Of a stretch of DNA of 64,000 nt, positions 26,139-33,742 are shown piece after piece. Within the stretch, counting starts at the first letter, position 1. The number at the start of each line of letters is the position of its first letter. The translations under genes were made by a program, and so were the position numbers. This DNA is from Terricaulis silvestris (GTDB lineage: Bacteria; Pseudomonadota; Alphaproteobacteria; Caulobacterales; Aquidulcibacteraceae). The notes beneath the pieces were generated by a model. It did not search any database, was not told the DNA's origin, and was given only the letters and a program-made list of their open reading frames with translations. Where the stretch lies: positions 3,188,501-3,252,500 of the forward strand of contig NZ_CP047045.1 of the NCBI RefSeq assembly GCF_009792355.1. The letters are read 5' to 3'.

Positions 26139-27035
26139 TCAAGGTTGCGATTCAGCCGGCGGAATGGGCGCCGTGACGGCAGCGCCGGTCGGTTTTCTGA
26201 ACTTCAGCGTCATGCGGTCGCTTTCACCGATCGCTTCGTAGGGCGACGTATCAAAGCCCGGATCCTCCGGTTGCCCGAGCGGCGCCGATTGGAACGTCGG
26301 CGGCAGCGTCCAGACGCCGAACGGATGATCGCGGGTGTCGCGCGGATTGGCGTTCACATCGCTCGCCGCGACGAACTCGAACCCCGCCTCCTGCGCCAGC
26401 GCCTTCACGTAAGCTTCTTGCACGTAACCTGTTCCCGCCAACGGATCCTGCAGACCCGTCGACGCCGCGCGATGCTGCTCCACGCCAAACGCGCCGCCCG
26501 GCTTCAGCGCGGCAAGCACATCGCGGAACACGCGCTCGGCGATGCCCTCCGCCATCAGCGTGTGCACGTTGTTAGGAAGGATCGCGAGATCGACGCTGTT
26601 CGCCGGCGCAAGCGCCGCGCCGCCAGCAGTGACAGCCGTGCGCGTAATCTCGCCATAGACGTCTTCGTCGCGCGTGAAGCGCTGCTCCCACGTCGCCAGC
26701 GTTTCGCGCTGCGCCAGCGTGCCGCCGCGCGGATCGAAACCGGCCGCGATCAGATGCCCGCCGTTCGCATTCAGATACGGCGCGAGGATCGACGTGTACC
26801 AGCCAAGCCCCGGCAAAATTTCCAGCACTGTCATGTCGCCCTGCAGACCCCAGAACAACAACGTCTGCAGCGGGTGGCGATACTGATCGCGCTCGGCATC
26901 GATGCGCCATGGCCCCGCGATCGCCCAGCCCAGCGAGCCCGCCGGCGGCGCATCGGCGGCGCTACGGTTGTCGCCGCAAGCGGCGACGCCTGCTGCAAGC
27001 GCGAACACGGCGTGGCGGCGGGTCAGGAGCGTCAT
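26139..27035 (-). CDS. Exported methyltransferase-like lipoprotein (COG4798-type)
   Basis: A 298-residue protein with a twin-arginine-like start (MTLLTRRHAVFALAAG) and lipobox VAAC. The mature sequence looks like a class I methyltransferase: VLEILPGLGWYTSILAPYL replaces the usual motif I, and LKPGGAFGVEQHRAA is the post-core motif. Such exported 'predicted methyltransferases' are widespread in alphaproteobacteria. Because SAM is not known in the periplasm, they may bind something else or have lost catalysis. The C-terminal segment includes TLPPTFQSAPLGQPEDPGFD. Confidence 0.8.
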   Translation of the reverse strand: MTLLTRRHAVFALAAGVAACGDNRSAADAPPAGSLGWAIAGPWRIDAERDQYRHPLQTLLFWGLQGDMTVLEILPGLGWYTSILAPYLNANGGHLIAAGFDPRGGTLAQRETLATWEQRFTRDEDVYGEITRTAVTAGGAALAPANSVDLAILPNNVHTLMAEGIAERVFRDVLAALKPGGAFGVEQHRAASTGLQDPLAGTGYVQEAYVKALAQEAGFEFVAASDVNANPRDTRDHPFGVWTLPPTFQSAPLGQPEDPGFDTSPYEAIGESDRMTLKFRKPTGAAVTAPIPPAESQP

Positions 27036-27095
27036 GGCCGATGCGCTACGCCGGAAGCGCTAACATTGTCAAAACGCCGCGCCCGCAGCGCCCCC

Positions 27096-27124
27096 CTTGA
27101 ACCCGTTTTTCGGCTTCCCACGTA
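27096..27124 (+). promoter_or_regulatory. Candidate heat-shock (sigma32) promoter for hsp20
   Basis: CTTGAA at 27096-27101 is followed after 15 bases by CCCACGTA (27117-27124). The sigma32 consensus is CTTGAAA, about 11-16 bases, then CCCCATNT; the alphaproteobacterial form is CTTG, 17-18 bases, CYTATNT. The -35 element is an exact match and the -10 partial. It lies about 125 bases before the hsp20 start, giving a long leader. Confidence 0.6.
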
Positions 27125-27202
27125 GTTTGCACGCGGCGCTCTTCTTCGAGGCCGCGTGGCGGGACGGTCAGTCGCCTTCGGGGACAAACCCAGCGCATAT
27201 CC

Positions 27203-27247
27203 GGCTCCCTCTCGGGAGCGCCTGTTGTCGCTTTGAAAGGACAAACA
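27203..27247 (+). promoter_or_regulatory. ROSE-like RNA thermometer covering the hsp20 ribosome-binding site
   Basis: Two hairpins end the leader. The first pairs GGCTCCC-side bases 27204-27209 with GGGAGC at 27214-27219 (TCTC loop). The second pairs 27223-27229 with 27240-27247 (one bulged A at 27244), leaves G27230 bulged, then pairs CTT 27231-27233 with AAG 27237-27239. This buries the whole Shine-Dalgarno AAAGGA. The strand opposite it reads TCGCT, matching the TYGCT element, with its unusual G, that defines ROSE thermometers of alpha- and gammaproteobacterial small heat-shock genes. Structure is read by eye, not folded. Confidence 0.75.
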
Positions 27248-27248
27248 C

Positions 27249-27731
27249 ATGGCTTCTAACGAACTCAATCCGCTCTATCGCACCCTCGTCGGTTTCGACC
27301 GTATTGCGTCGCTGATGGACACGGCCGCGCGTTTGGACGCTGCGCCGGGCTATCCGCCCTTCAACGTCGAACAAGTTGACGAAGACTCTTTTCGCATTGA
27401 ACTCGCCGTCGCCGGCTTCGGAGAAGACGATCTCAATATCGAGTTCAAACAAAATTCGCTGCTCGTCACCGGCACACGCAAAGCCGCTGAAGCGCAGCGC
27501 AGCTATCTCCATCGCGGCATCGCCGAACGCAGTTTCGAACGCCGCTTTGGTCTGGCTGATCACGTCCGCGTCGCCGGCGCCAAGCTGGAGAACGGGCTTC
27601 TGACCATCGAGCTCGTGCGCGAGCTGCCTGAGATCATGAAGCCGCGGAAGATCGCGATCGGCAACGTAACCAAGGCCAAGTCCCAACCGAAAGTGGTGGA
27701 CGCGGCCAACGACGAGACAGAAGCGGCTTAA
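27249..27731 (+). CDS. Small heat-shock protein Hsp20 (IbpA-like)
   Basis: A 160-residue alpha-crystallin-domain chaperone that holds unfolding proteins in oligomers. The domain runs from about PPFNVEQVDEDSFRIEL to LENGLLTIELVRELPE. It includes AVAGFGEDDLNIEF, the LLVTGTRKAAE strand and GLADHVRVAGAKLENGLL, all standard in class A bacterial Hsp20. LNPLYRTLVGFDRIASLMD is the IbpA-like N-terminal arm. It has a sigma32-like promoter and a thermometer-like leader, so control at both transcription and translation is expected. Confidence 0.95.
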   Translation: MASNELNPLYRTLVGFDRIASLMDTAARLDAAPGYPPFNVEQVDEDSFRIELAVAGFGEDDLNIEFKQNSLLVTGTRKAAEAQRSYLHRGIAERSFERRFGLADHVRVAGAKLENGLLTIELVRELPEIMKPRKIAIGNVTKAKSQPKVVDAANDETEAA

Positions 27732-27963
27732 TCCCCGCTTCGCCTGCCGCGCGGCTCTCCCCTCCCCCCATGCCGCGCGGCGGGCCCCTCAATCCCTCAA
27801 GCCTACGGCGTGCTCTTCCTCCCCAGGGCGCGCCGTTTTTCTTTGCGCGTCGTTTTTGTCTGCGCTAGCTGGCGATAATTCCTTTTCATTCACGCGCGTT
27901 TGAGTGGCGTTTGCTGCAGGCCGATGCGCTTCATCGGCGTCCATGCTAGACCTCCCCACCGCG

Positions 27964-29982
27964 ATGCCTGACGCCCCCCAAACCCGCAGGCTCGCCGCGA
28001 TCCTCTCCGCCGACATCGCCGGATACTCGGCCCTCTCGGAGCGGGACGCGGCGCTAGCCATTGCGCATGTCGCGCGCTTGCGCGAACGCGCACGCGCCGC
28101 GTGCGAGCGGCACGGCGGCCGCATCTTCAACACCGCCGGCGACGGCGTGATGCTCGAATTCGCAAGCGCCACCGATGCACTCGGCGCCGCCTTCCAGCTT
28201 TGCGACGCCAGCCAAGACGCCAAGCTCCGCATCGGCGTGCACTTGGGCGAAGTGACGCCGGCGGAGAACAACGATCTACTCGGACACGGCGTCAACGTCG
28301 CCGCGCGGTTGCAAGCCGAGGCGATCGCTGGCGGCGTTATCGTTTCGCAGATCGTCTACGAAAGTGTAGCGCCTGAACTCGCCTCCAAGCTCACCGCGCG
28401 CGGCCGCGTGCGTCTGCTCAAGATGCGCGAGACCATGCGCGTCTACGGCTTCGACCCCACCGGCGCCACGCGCGCGCCGGTTTCCGCGACACCCGTCATC
28501 GCCGTGCTCGCCTTCGACACGCCATCGCGCGAACATTCCACCCGCGCCTTCTCCGATGGCCTCTCCGAGGAAATCCTCTACGCCGTCTCGCGCCTGCAAG
28601 GTCTCCGCGTGCTCGGCGCCACATCGAGTTTCGCCTTCCGTGGCCGCGACAAAACCAAAGCGGCCAAAGCCCTGAACGCCACCCACGTGCTCGACGGCTC
28701 CGTGCGACGCACCGAAGATCGCGTCCGCGTCTCCGCGCACCTCGCCGAAGCCGAAACCGGCATCGTGCTCTGGTCTGACCGTTACGACCGCCCGCTCGAC
28801 GACGCGTTCCAGCTGCAAGAGGACATCGCGACTGAAGTCGCCAAAGCGCTCACTGTCGCCCTCGGCGAAGCCCGCCGCGCGCGCGCGCCCAAGCTTACTG
28901 CGGCGCTCTCCGACGCCTACTTCGAAGCTCGCGAAAAAATGCGCACCGGCGCAGTCGCACAGATGCAGTCCGCCGCTACCGCGCTAGAACGCATCGTCCG
29001 CGAAGCGCCTGACTTCGCCCGCGCCTGGGCTGGCCTCGCCACCGCCAAGCTCGAAATCCTGCGCCTCTCCCGCGCCGACCGCGCGCGTCTGGTCGAAGAC
29101 GCACGCGAAGCGGCCGAGCGCGCCCTCGGCGCCGATCCCAGCATCGGCGAAGCCTACGCCGTGCTCGCGGCACTCGAAGGCGAGTTCTTCGGCCGCTGGC
29201 GCGAACGCGAAGCGCTGATTGAAAAAGCGCTCGCGGTCGATCCCAACAATCCGCTGCTGCTCTTCCGCCACGGTCAATTCCTGGTCTCCACCGGCCGCGT
29301 CGGCGCGGGCTACGCCCAGCAAGCCGCCGCGTTCGAACTCGATCCGCTCGATCCGATGTTCGGGGCGTTTCACGGTTACAATGTCTGGTCCAGACGAGAC
29401 AAAGCCGAAGGCCGCCGCATCCTCGACGAAGCCGCGCAGCGTTACCCGGACTCGCCCTTCGTGTGGTTCATGCGGCTGAACACCGCGGCCCTCGACGGCG
29501 ATTTCGCCACCGCTGAAACACTCCGGCCCGAAGGCGCGCGGCTCGTGCCCGGTCTGAAAGATTCCGCCGCCTACAAAGCCGGCGAGCGCATGCAGCAGCT
29601 GATGATGGCGCCCTCGCCTGACGCCTTCATGCAGCTCGGCGTCGATTTTGCCGCCATGGCTGAAGCCGAACCCGCCGCAGCCCTTGATCTTGGCGTTGCA
29701 CTCTCCGTGCTCGGCTTCACCGGCCCCGCGCTGCAACTCTTCGGTGACGCGCTCGACAATGTCGACGCCTGGCGCGCCGGCGCACTCGAAACCGCGCGCC
29801 CGCACATCGGCTACGAAACCGCGCTGCTGTTCATTGGCGAAACCATTCAGCTCCGCATGAACCCAGACTTCGCCGCGCTGTGCGTGCGTTTGGGACTAGC
29901 GCGCTACTGGCGCGAGACGGATCAGTGGCCCGATTGCGCGAGCGAACTGCCCTACGATTTCAAAGCGGCGTGTTCGGGCTAG
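27964..29982 (+). CDS. Class III nucleotide-cyclase domain protein with TolB-like domain and TPR repeats
   Basis: A 672-residue cytoplasmic protein. Residues ~10-170 are a class III cyclase domain: SADIAGYSAL (metal Asp17), FNTAGDGVMLEF (metal Asp60) and GHGVNVAARLQAEA with the transition-state Asn/Arg. The purine-specifying Lys before AGD is Asn56, so activity or base choice may be altered. Residues ~175-300 form a TolB/FlgO-like domain (VIAVLAFDTPS, FSDGLSEEILYAVSRLQGL), and ~310-672 are TPR repeats. This architecture is common in alphaproteobacteria. Starts at GTG 27904 and ATG 27943 are also possible; 27964 fits family N-termini best, though no strong ribosome site is seen. The 232-base gap upstream shows no other gene. 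Confidence 0.82.
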   Translation: MPDAPQTRRLAAILSADIAGYSALSERDAALAIAHVARLRERARAACERHGGRIFNTAGDGVMLEFASATDALGAAFQLCDASQDAKLRIGVHLGEVTPAENNDLLGHGVNVAARLQAEAIAGGVIVSQIVYESVAPELASKLTARGRVRLLKMRETMRVYGFDPTGATRAPVSATPVIAVLAFDTPSREHSTRAFSDGLSEEILYAVSRLQGLRVLGATSSFAFRGRDKTKAAKALNATHVLDGSVRRTEDRVRVSAHLAEAETGIVLWSDRYDRPLDDAFQLQEDIATEVAKALTVALGEARRARAPKLTAALSDAYFEAREKMRTGAVAQMQSAATALERIVREAPDFARAWAGLATAKLEILRLSRADRARLVEDAREAAERALGADPSIGEAYAVLAALEGEFFGRWREREALIEKALAVDPNNPLLLFRHGQFLVSTGRVGAGYAQQAAAFELDPLDPMFGAFHGYNVWSRRDKAEGRRILDEAAQRYPDSPFVWFMRLNTAALDGDFATAETLRPEGARLVPGLKDSAAYKAGERMQQLMMAPSPDAFMQLGVDFAAMAEAEPAAALDLGVALSVLGFTGPALQLFGDALDNVDAWRAGALETARPHIGYETALLFIGETIQLRMNPDFAALCVRLGLARYWRETDQWPDCASELPYDFKAACSG

Positions 29983-29985
29983 TCA

Positions 29986-30139
29986 CCCACCCATCCCCGG
30001 ATTGGCGCGAAGCGACAAGTCCGGGGCCCATAACCACAACTGCAAAAGGAAAAGAGCGCCCCAGTGGAGCGCTCTTCAAACCAACATCCGTGTTTATGGG
30101 TCCCGGACTCGCGGCTGCGCCGCGCTCCGGGAATGGGTG
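29986..30139. repeat. Intergenic inverted repeat, CCCATcCCCGGA family
   Basis: The outer arms CACCCATCCCCGGA-like (from 29986) and TCCGGGAATGGGTG (to 30139) are inverted repeats. Inner arms GGCCCATAA and TTATGGGTCC also pair. The element fills the space between the cyclase-TPR stop and the GST stop at 30145. Its arms differ from the CCCTCTC family and resemble genome-project-typical 'rejected-look' palindromes found between alphaproteobacterial genes. Confidence 0.65.
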
Positions 30140-30144
30140 TGAGT

Positions 30145-31203
30145 TCAATCCTCTGAATCTTCACCATCATCGCCGTCGTCGCCTTCCGGCTCTTCGAGCG
30201 CTGCATCATCCGTCACGCCCAGCAAGAACGCATCGCACCCAGTTTCACCCAGCAGCGCCGTCAGCGCCGCGTCATTCACTGCGCCACGCTTGCGCTTCAG
30301 CTCCGCGAACGCCTTCGCCGCATAACGCTGCGGCTTCTGCGTAAAGGTATGCCCGGCAGCCTCAACACTCACGCCCGACGCATCGTTCGCCACCGCGTTC
30401 GCATTCGCCGCCATCCATTGCAGATAAGCGCCCGCGATCTCCTCGCGCAGCAACGCCGCAACCGCATCGCGCACGCTATCCAGCGACACGAAACCGCCGC
30501 CCGCTTTCGGATTGTCCATGCGCTCGATCCAGCGCACCAAATTCGGCGCTTGCGCGCGGATCATCGCGCCCGGCGTCGGGTCCGACAGCAGTTGCGCCAG
30601 CTGGCCGGCCAAACCGAAATCCGCCAACGTCGGCTTGCCGCCGAACAGATAATCCTTGCCGCCCAGCAGCGCATCCAACAGCCCGATCACGCGCGTGAAC
30701 GAGCCTTCGATGATCGGCGCCGCTTCCGGTGACGAGCCGACATGATGCAGCCGCCCGATCATGCGCGTGCGCACGCTTTCCTCGATGCCCTCCGGCGCCT
30801 CGGCGCCTTCGAAGATCATCGCCACGATCCGCTTCGCGGCACTGTCCTGATCGTCCGGATAGCTCCAGCGATAATGGAACATCGCCTTGTTGAGCCATTC
30901 GTCCGCATAGTCCTCCAACAGCGCCGCAACATACGCCAACGCCGGCTCATCCGGCGTGATCGACGGCGCATCAAACTGGCCTTCCAGCGCCTCGATCATC
31001 GGCGTGGAATCCTGCATCGCGTCGTCGTCGGCATCGACCAGCACCGGCACCAGCGGCAGCTTGGCGTATTTCTGAAACTCTTCCTGCTTCGCGGCGGTGC
31101 GCTGCAGCCACTCGAACGGCACGCCCTTGTAGCGGAGGTACGAGCGCACCTTCACCGAGTACGGCGAAAGCTCAGCGCCATAGAGACGGAACGGTGCGGT
31201 CAT
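30145..31203 (-). CDS. Glutathione S-transferase-like protein with long C-terminal extension
   Basis: A 352-residue protein, longer than a usual ~210-residue GST. The N-terminal thioredoxin-like domain shows YGAELSPYSVKVRSYLRYKG and KYAKLPLVPVLVDADDDAMQDSTPMIEALE with the cis-Pro and Glu/Asp-Ser glutathione loop. A helical domain follows with YLFGGKPTLADFGLAGQLAQL, the GST N-capping-box region. The last ~100 residues (from about SLDSVRDAVAALL) are an added helical module that ends in a very acidic tail of Glu and Asp. It matches a family of long GST-like proteins in alphaproteobacteria; the substrate is unknown. Confidence 0.85.
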   Translation of the reverse strand: MTAPFRLYGAELSPYSVKVRSYLRYKGVPFEWLQRTAAKQEEFQKYAKLPLVPVLVDADDDAMQDSTPMIEALEGQFDAPSITPDEPALAYVAALLEDYADEWLNKAMFHYRWSYPDDQDSAAKRIVAMIFEGAEAPEGIEESVRTRMIGRLHHVGSSPEAAPIIEGSFTRVIGLLDALLGGKDYLFGGKPTLADFGLAGQLAQLLSDPTPGAMIRAQAPNLVRWIERMDNPKAGGGFVSLDSVRDAVAALLREEIAGAYLQWMAANANAVANDASGVSVEAAGHTFTQKPQRYAAKAFAELKRKRGAVNDAALTALLGETGCDAFLLGVTDDAALEEPEGDDGDDGEDSED

Positions 31204-31238
31204 TGTGCTTCTCAACTCTCTTAACGTGTTTCGATCGT

Positions 31239-31351
31239 CGTCATTCCGGGGCAATGCGCAGCATTGAGCCCGGAACCCAGGGGCCGCAAGCTCAGCACTC
31301 TGTCACCCCCTGGGTTCCGGGCTCTCGCGTGCCGCGAGCCCCGGAATGACG
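31239..31351. repeat. Intergenic long inverted repeat, CGTCATTCCGGGG family
   Basis: Perfect arms CGTCATTCCGGGG (31239-31251) and CCCCGGAATGACG (31339-31351) flank a second pair, AGCCCGGAACCCAGGGG and CCCCTGGGTTCCGGGCT. The whole element can fold into one long cruciform. It lies between the GST start and the cold-shock gene terminator, so it sits in the GST promoter region. No gene is inside. This arm sequence is widespread as an intergenic repeat in alphaproteobacterial genomes. Confidence 0.8.
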
Positions 31352-31375
31352 AGAGAGTGGTGTCGCCCTTAAAGC

Positions 31376-31407
31376 AAAAGATCGCCGCGTTACTACGCAC
31401 GGCGATC
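31376..31407 (-). terminator. Rho-independent terminator of the cold-shock gene
   Basis: On the minus strand GATCGCCG (31407-31400) pairs with CGGCGATC (31387-31380) across a 12-base loop and runs into TTTTGCTTT. It begins 25 bases after the cold-shock stop. Confidence 0.8.
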
Positions 31408-31431
31408 CCCTAAGTTCAGTCACCAACGCCG

Positions 31432-31641
31432 TTAGACCGGCTTGATGTTCACCGCGGACGGCTTGTTCTTACGCGGATCGTTCTCCACGTCGAAGCTCAC
31501 CGCTTGGCCTTCACGAAGGCCAGTCAGGCCCGAACGTTCGACAGCACTCACGTGTACGAACACGTCCTGGCCGCCTTCATCCGGCGCGATAAAGCCGAAG
31601 CCCTTCGCCATGTTGAACCACTTCACCACACCCGTAGCCAT
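31432..31641 (-). CDS. Cold-shock-domain protein (CspA family)
   Basis: This 69-residue single OB-fold protein binds single-stranded nucleic acid. RNP1 is present as KGFGFI and RNP2 as VFVHV, and GVVKWFN is the classic opening. Length equals the family norm. GAGGAG lies 12 bases before the start. It acts as an RNA chaperone, in cold adaptation or in stationary phase, and is monocistronic with its own terminator. The 179-base gap upstream holds its leader and promoter and no other gene. Confidence 0.96.
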   Translation of the reverse strand: MATGVVKWFNMAKGFGFIAPDEGGQDVFVHVSAVERSGLTGLREGQAVSFDVENDPRKNKPSAVNIKPV

Positions 31642-31820
31642 TGGGTAGCACTCCTCGAAAACGCACCGGGGTCACGAGCGACACTCGGCTGGACCTGCTT
31701 GGTAGAACGAAAGCCGGCGCAATGAGGCGGGGATGGCTCGACCGTTAGTCCGGGCCGCATAGGGCGGCAGAGGCACCCCCAAGTCAAGAAAAAGCGGCGA
31801 CGCGAGACTATTTCCGGAAG

Positions 31821-32249
31821 CTAATACGCCACAGCTTCCCACTTGGCGACGCGCCAAATCACAAGGCCCACCAACGCGCCCACGCCGGCAAAGATTGACG
31901 TCATCCGAAGCGTTTCGTCCTGGCCGGCGCCTCCCGGCGACGCGCCGAAGATGAGCAAGCCAATTGCGAGGGGCATTGCAATCATGCTGATCGCGCCAGC
32001 GAGGACGGCGCCGAGCGGACCACGCAGTCCGACCCTTTCCATCACCCACCACGCGGGCATGTGAAACACCGGGATCAAGATCAGCAATGTCAGCGTAGTC
32101 GCGAACCAAAAGAGACCGAGGATCGCGATATTGCCAAGGCTCATCTCGCCGAACAGGTGGAACGCCAATGGCAGCGCCAAACCGCCAACCACTGCGCCCG
32201 CCACGACTCCAAGGATCAGGCGATCCATCGTAGGCGCGTTTTCCGTCAC
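31821..32249 (-). CDS. Four-helix membrane protein translationally coupled to kdsD
   Basis: A 142-residue inner-membrane protein with about four helices (LILGVVAGAVVGGLALPLAF, IAILGLFWFATTLTLLILIPVF, AVLAGAISMIAMPLAIGLL, and the C-terminal FAGVGALVGLVIWRVA). It starts with GTG at 32249, whose bases overlap the kdsD stop (GTGA), so the two are translationally coupled. No known family was recognised. The link to kdsD hints at an envelope role, but that is only context. Confidence 0.6.
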   Translation of the reverse strand: MTENAPTMDRLILGVVAGAVVGGLALPLAFHLFGEMSLGNIAILGLFWFATTLTLLILIPVFHMPAWWVMERVGLRGPLGAVLAGAISMIAMPLAIGLLIFGASPGGAGQDETLRMTSIFAGVGALVGLVIWRVAKWEAVAY

Positions 32250-33226
32250 CGCACCCCAGCCGCCAACAGATCGTGCATGTGCACCACGCCCACCGGCCGC
32301 CCGTCCTCAACCGCGAACAGCAGCGTGATCCGCTTCGCGTTCATGATAGCAATCGCATCCGCAATCGGCGCATCCGGCGCGATGGTTTTCGGCGCGGCTG
32401 TCATGATGTCCTTCGCGGTCTTCGCGAACATTTCCGGCGTCAGCTTCCGGCGCAGATCGCCGTCCGTGATAATCCCGATCAGCTTGCCGTTCTCGACCAC
32501 GCCGGCGGCGCCAATGCCGCCAACGCTCATCGCCTTCATCGCATCCGGCACGGAGATGTCCGGCGATACCAGCGGATCCTCGCCGCCGACGCGCATGATG
32601 TCGCGCACGCGTTTCAGCGCCGCACCTAGTTTGCCGCCCGGATGGATGGCGCCGAAATCGTCCTTGCTGAAGCCACGCGCCTTGATCAGCGCCACCGCCA
32701 GCGCGTCACCCAACGCCAAGCACATCGTCGTCGACGTCGTCGGCGCCGGCGCATCCTCGCTGGCTTCGCCGCACTCCGGCAACACCAACGCCGCGGTCGA
32801 CGCCTTCGCCAGCGACGAGCCCGGCTTGAACGTCATCCCGATCACCGGGATCGACATCCTCCGGCAGTGATACAGCAAATCCGAAAGCTCAGCCGTCTCG
32901 CCCGAGCGCGAGATCGCCAGCACGCAATCGTCCTCCAGGATCATGCCGAGATCGCCGTGGCTGGCTTCCGCTGGATGCACGAACTGCGCGGGCGTGCCGG
33001 TCGACGCCAACGTCGCCGCGATCTTGCGCGCGATGTGCCCGGACTTGCCCATGCCCGAGACGATGACGCGCCCCTCCGCGCCGATCAGCAGCCGCGCCGC
33101 TTCCACGAACGGCTCTTTCAGCTCGCCCGCCAACGCAACCGCCAGCGTCTCCAGCGCCTTCGCCTCGGCCCGAATAGTTTCCTGCCCCGCAGCCACCGCC
33201 GCGTCGGGATCAATCCTGTCGCTCAT
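32246..33226 (-). CDS. kdsD: Arabinose-5-phosphate isomerase KdsD/KpsF
   Basis: A 326-residue enzyme that converts ribulose-5-phosphate to arabinose-5-phosphate, the first committed step to Kdo. Residues ~40-180 are a SIS domain with GMGKSGHIARKIAATLASTG and SRSGETAELSDLL, the sugar-phosphate-binding loops. Two CBS domains follow (~205-325), the first starting VRDIMRVGG and the second DIMTAAPKT. The bridge FGAIHPGGKLGAAL is characteristic of the KdsD/KpsF/GutQ family. Its product feeds KdsA, encoded at 36467. Confidence 0.95.
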   Translation of the reverse strand: MSDRIDPDAAVAAGQETIRAEAKALETLAVALAGELKEPFVEAARLLIGAEGRVIVSGMGKSGHIARKIAATLASTGTPAQFVHPAEASHGDLGMILEDDCVLAISRSGETAELSDLLYHCRRMSIPVIGMTFKPGSSLAKASTAALVLPECGEASEDAPAPTTSTTMCLALGDALAVALIKARGFSKDDFGAIHPGGKLGAALKRVRDIMRVGGEDPLVSPDISVPDAMKAMSVGGIGAAGVVENGKLIGIITDGDLRRKLTPEMFAKTAKDIMTAAPKTIAPDAPIADAIAIMNAKRITLLFAVEDGRPVGVVHMHDLLAAGVR

Positions 33227-33304
33227 GGCGGCGTGTTCGCATGGGGCGGGGCCGTTGTCATGGGGGCAAATCGCTGGGCGCCCTTCGCTTACCTGGGACA
33301 GCCG

Positions 33305-33742
33305 CTATCGTCCTTTGCACTCTTCACCAGGCTCATCGGTGATTACGTAGTCAAAGGGGAGCGCCGGTGATTGCGGTTCTGCGTGAAGACGAATTGCGTT
33401 ATCAAACATGCGCTCGACGCGACGGCAGAACGACCCACCCGAAGCAGGCGCAACGCAGAGCAAGTCGCCGTTGAAAGCGTAGGTTCCAGACCTATCGGAG
33501 TGGCCAGCGCCGGTCGTGAACCACCTTCCGTCACACATGAACATTTCAGTTGAAGGAAATTCCGGATGCACGGGGCCAGCGGTTACGTGGATGCTTCGGC
33601 CGCGAAGAATTTCATTCCACCCTCCCCGTGGGACCGACTCGACGCGCGCTAAATGCGTTTCTTTAGAGATGAAATCGCCGCATGCCGCGCAAGATAGCGC
33701 CAACATCAATGACGTTATTTGGAGCACCACCGAACGCTTCAA
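33305..33742 (-). CDS. Small lipoprotein of unknown function, overlapping the glycosyltransferase
   Basis: A 145-residue protein reading from TTG 33742, which overlaps the stop of the upstream glycosyltransferase by four bases (TTGA). GGTGG lies six bases upstream. The product has a basic start, a hydrophobic core and lipobox CAAC (LMLALSCAACGDF). The mature part includes FMCDGRWFTTGAGHSDRSG and four Cys residues. No family was recognised. The overlapping start favours this TTG; a longer frame to 33814 would run into the glycosyltransferase. Confidence 0.6.
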   Translation of the reverse strand: MKRSVVLQITSLMLALSCAACGDFISKETHLARVESVPRGGWNEILRGRSIHVTAGPVHPEFPSTEMFMCDGRWFTTGAGHSDRSGTYAFNGDLLCVAPASGGSFCRRVERMFDNAIRLHAEPQSPALPFDYVITDEPGEECKGR

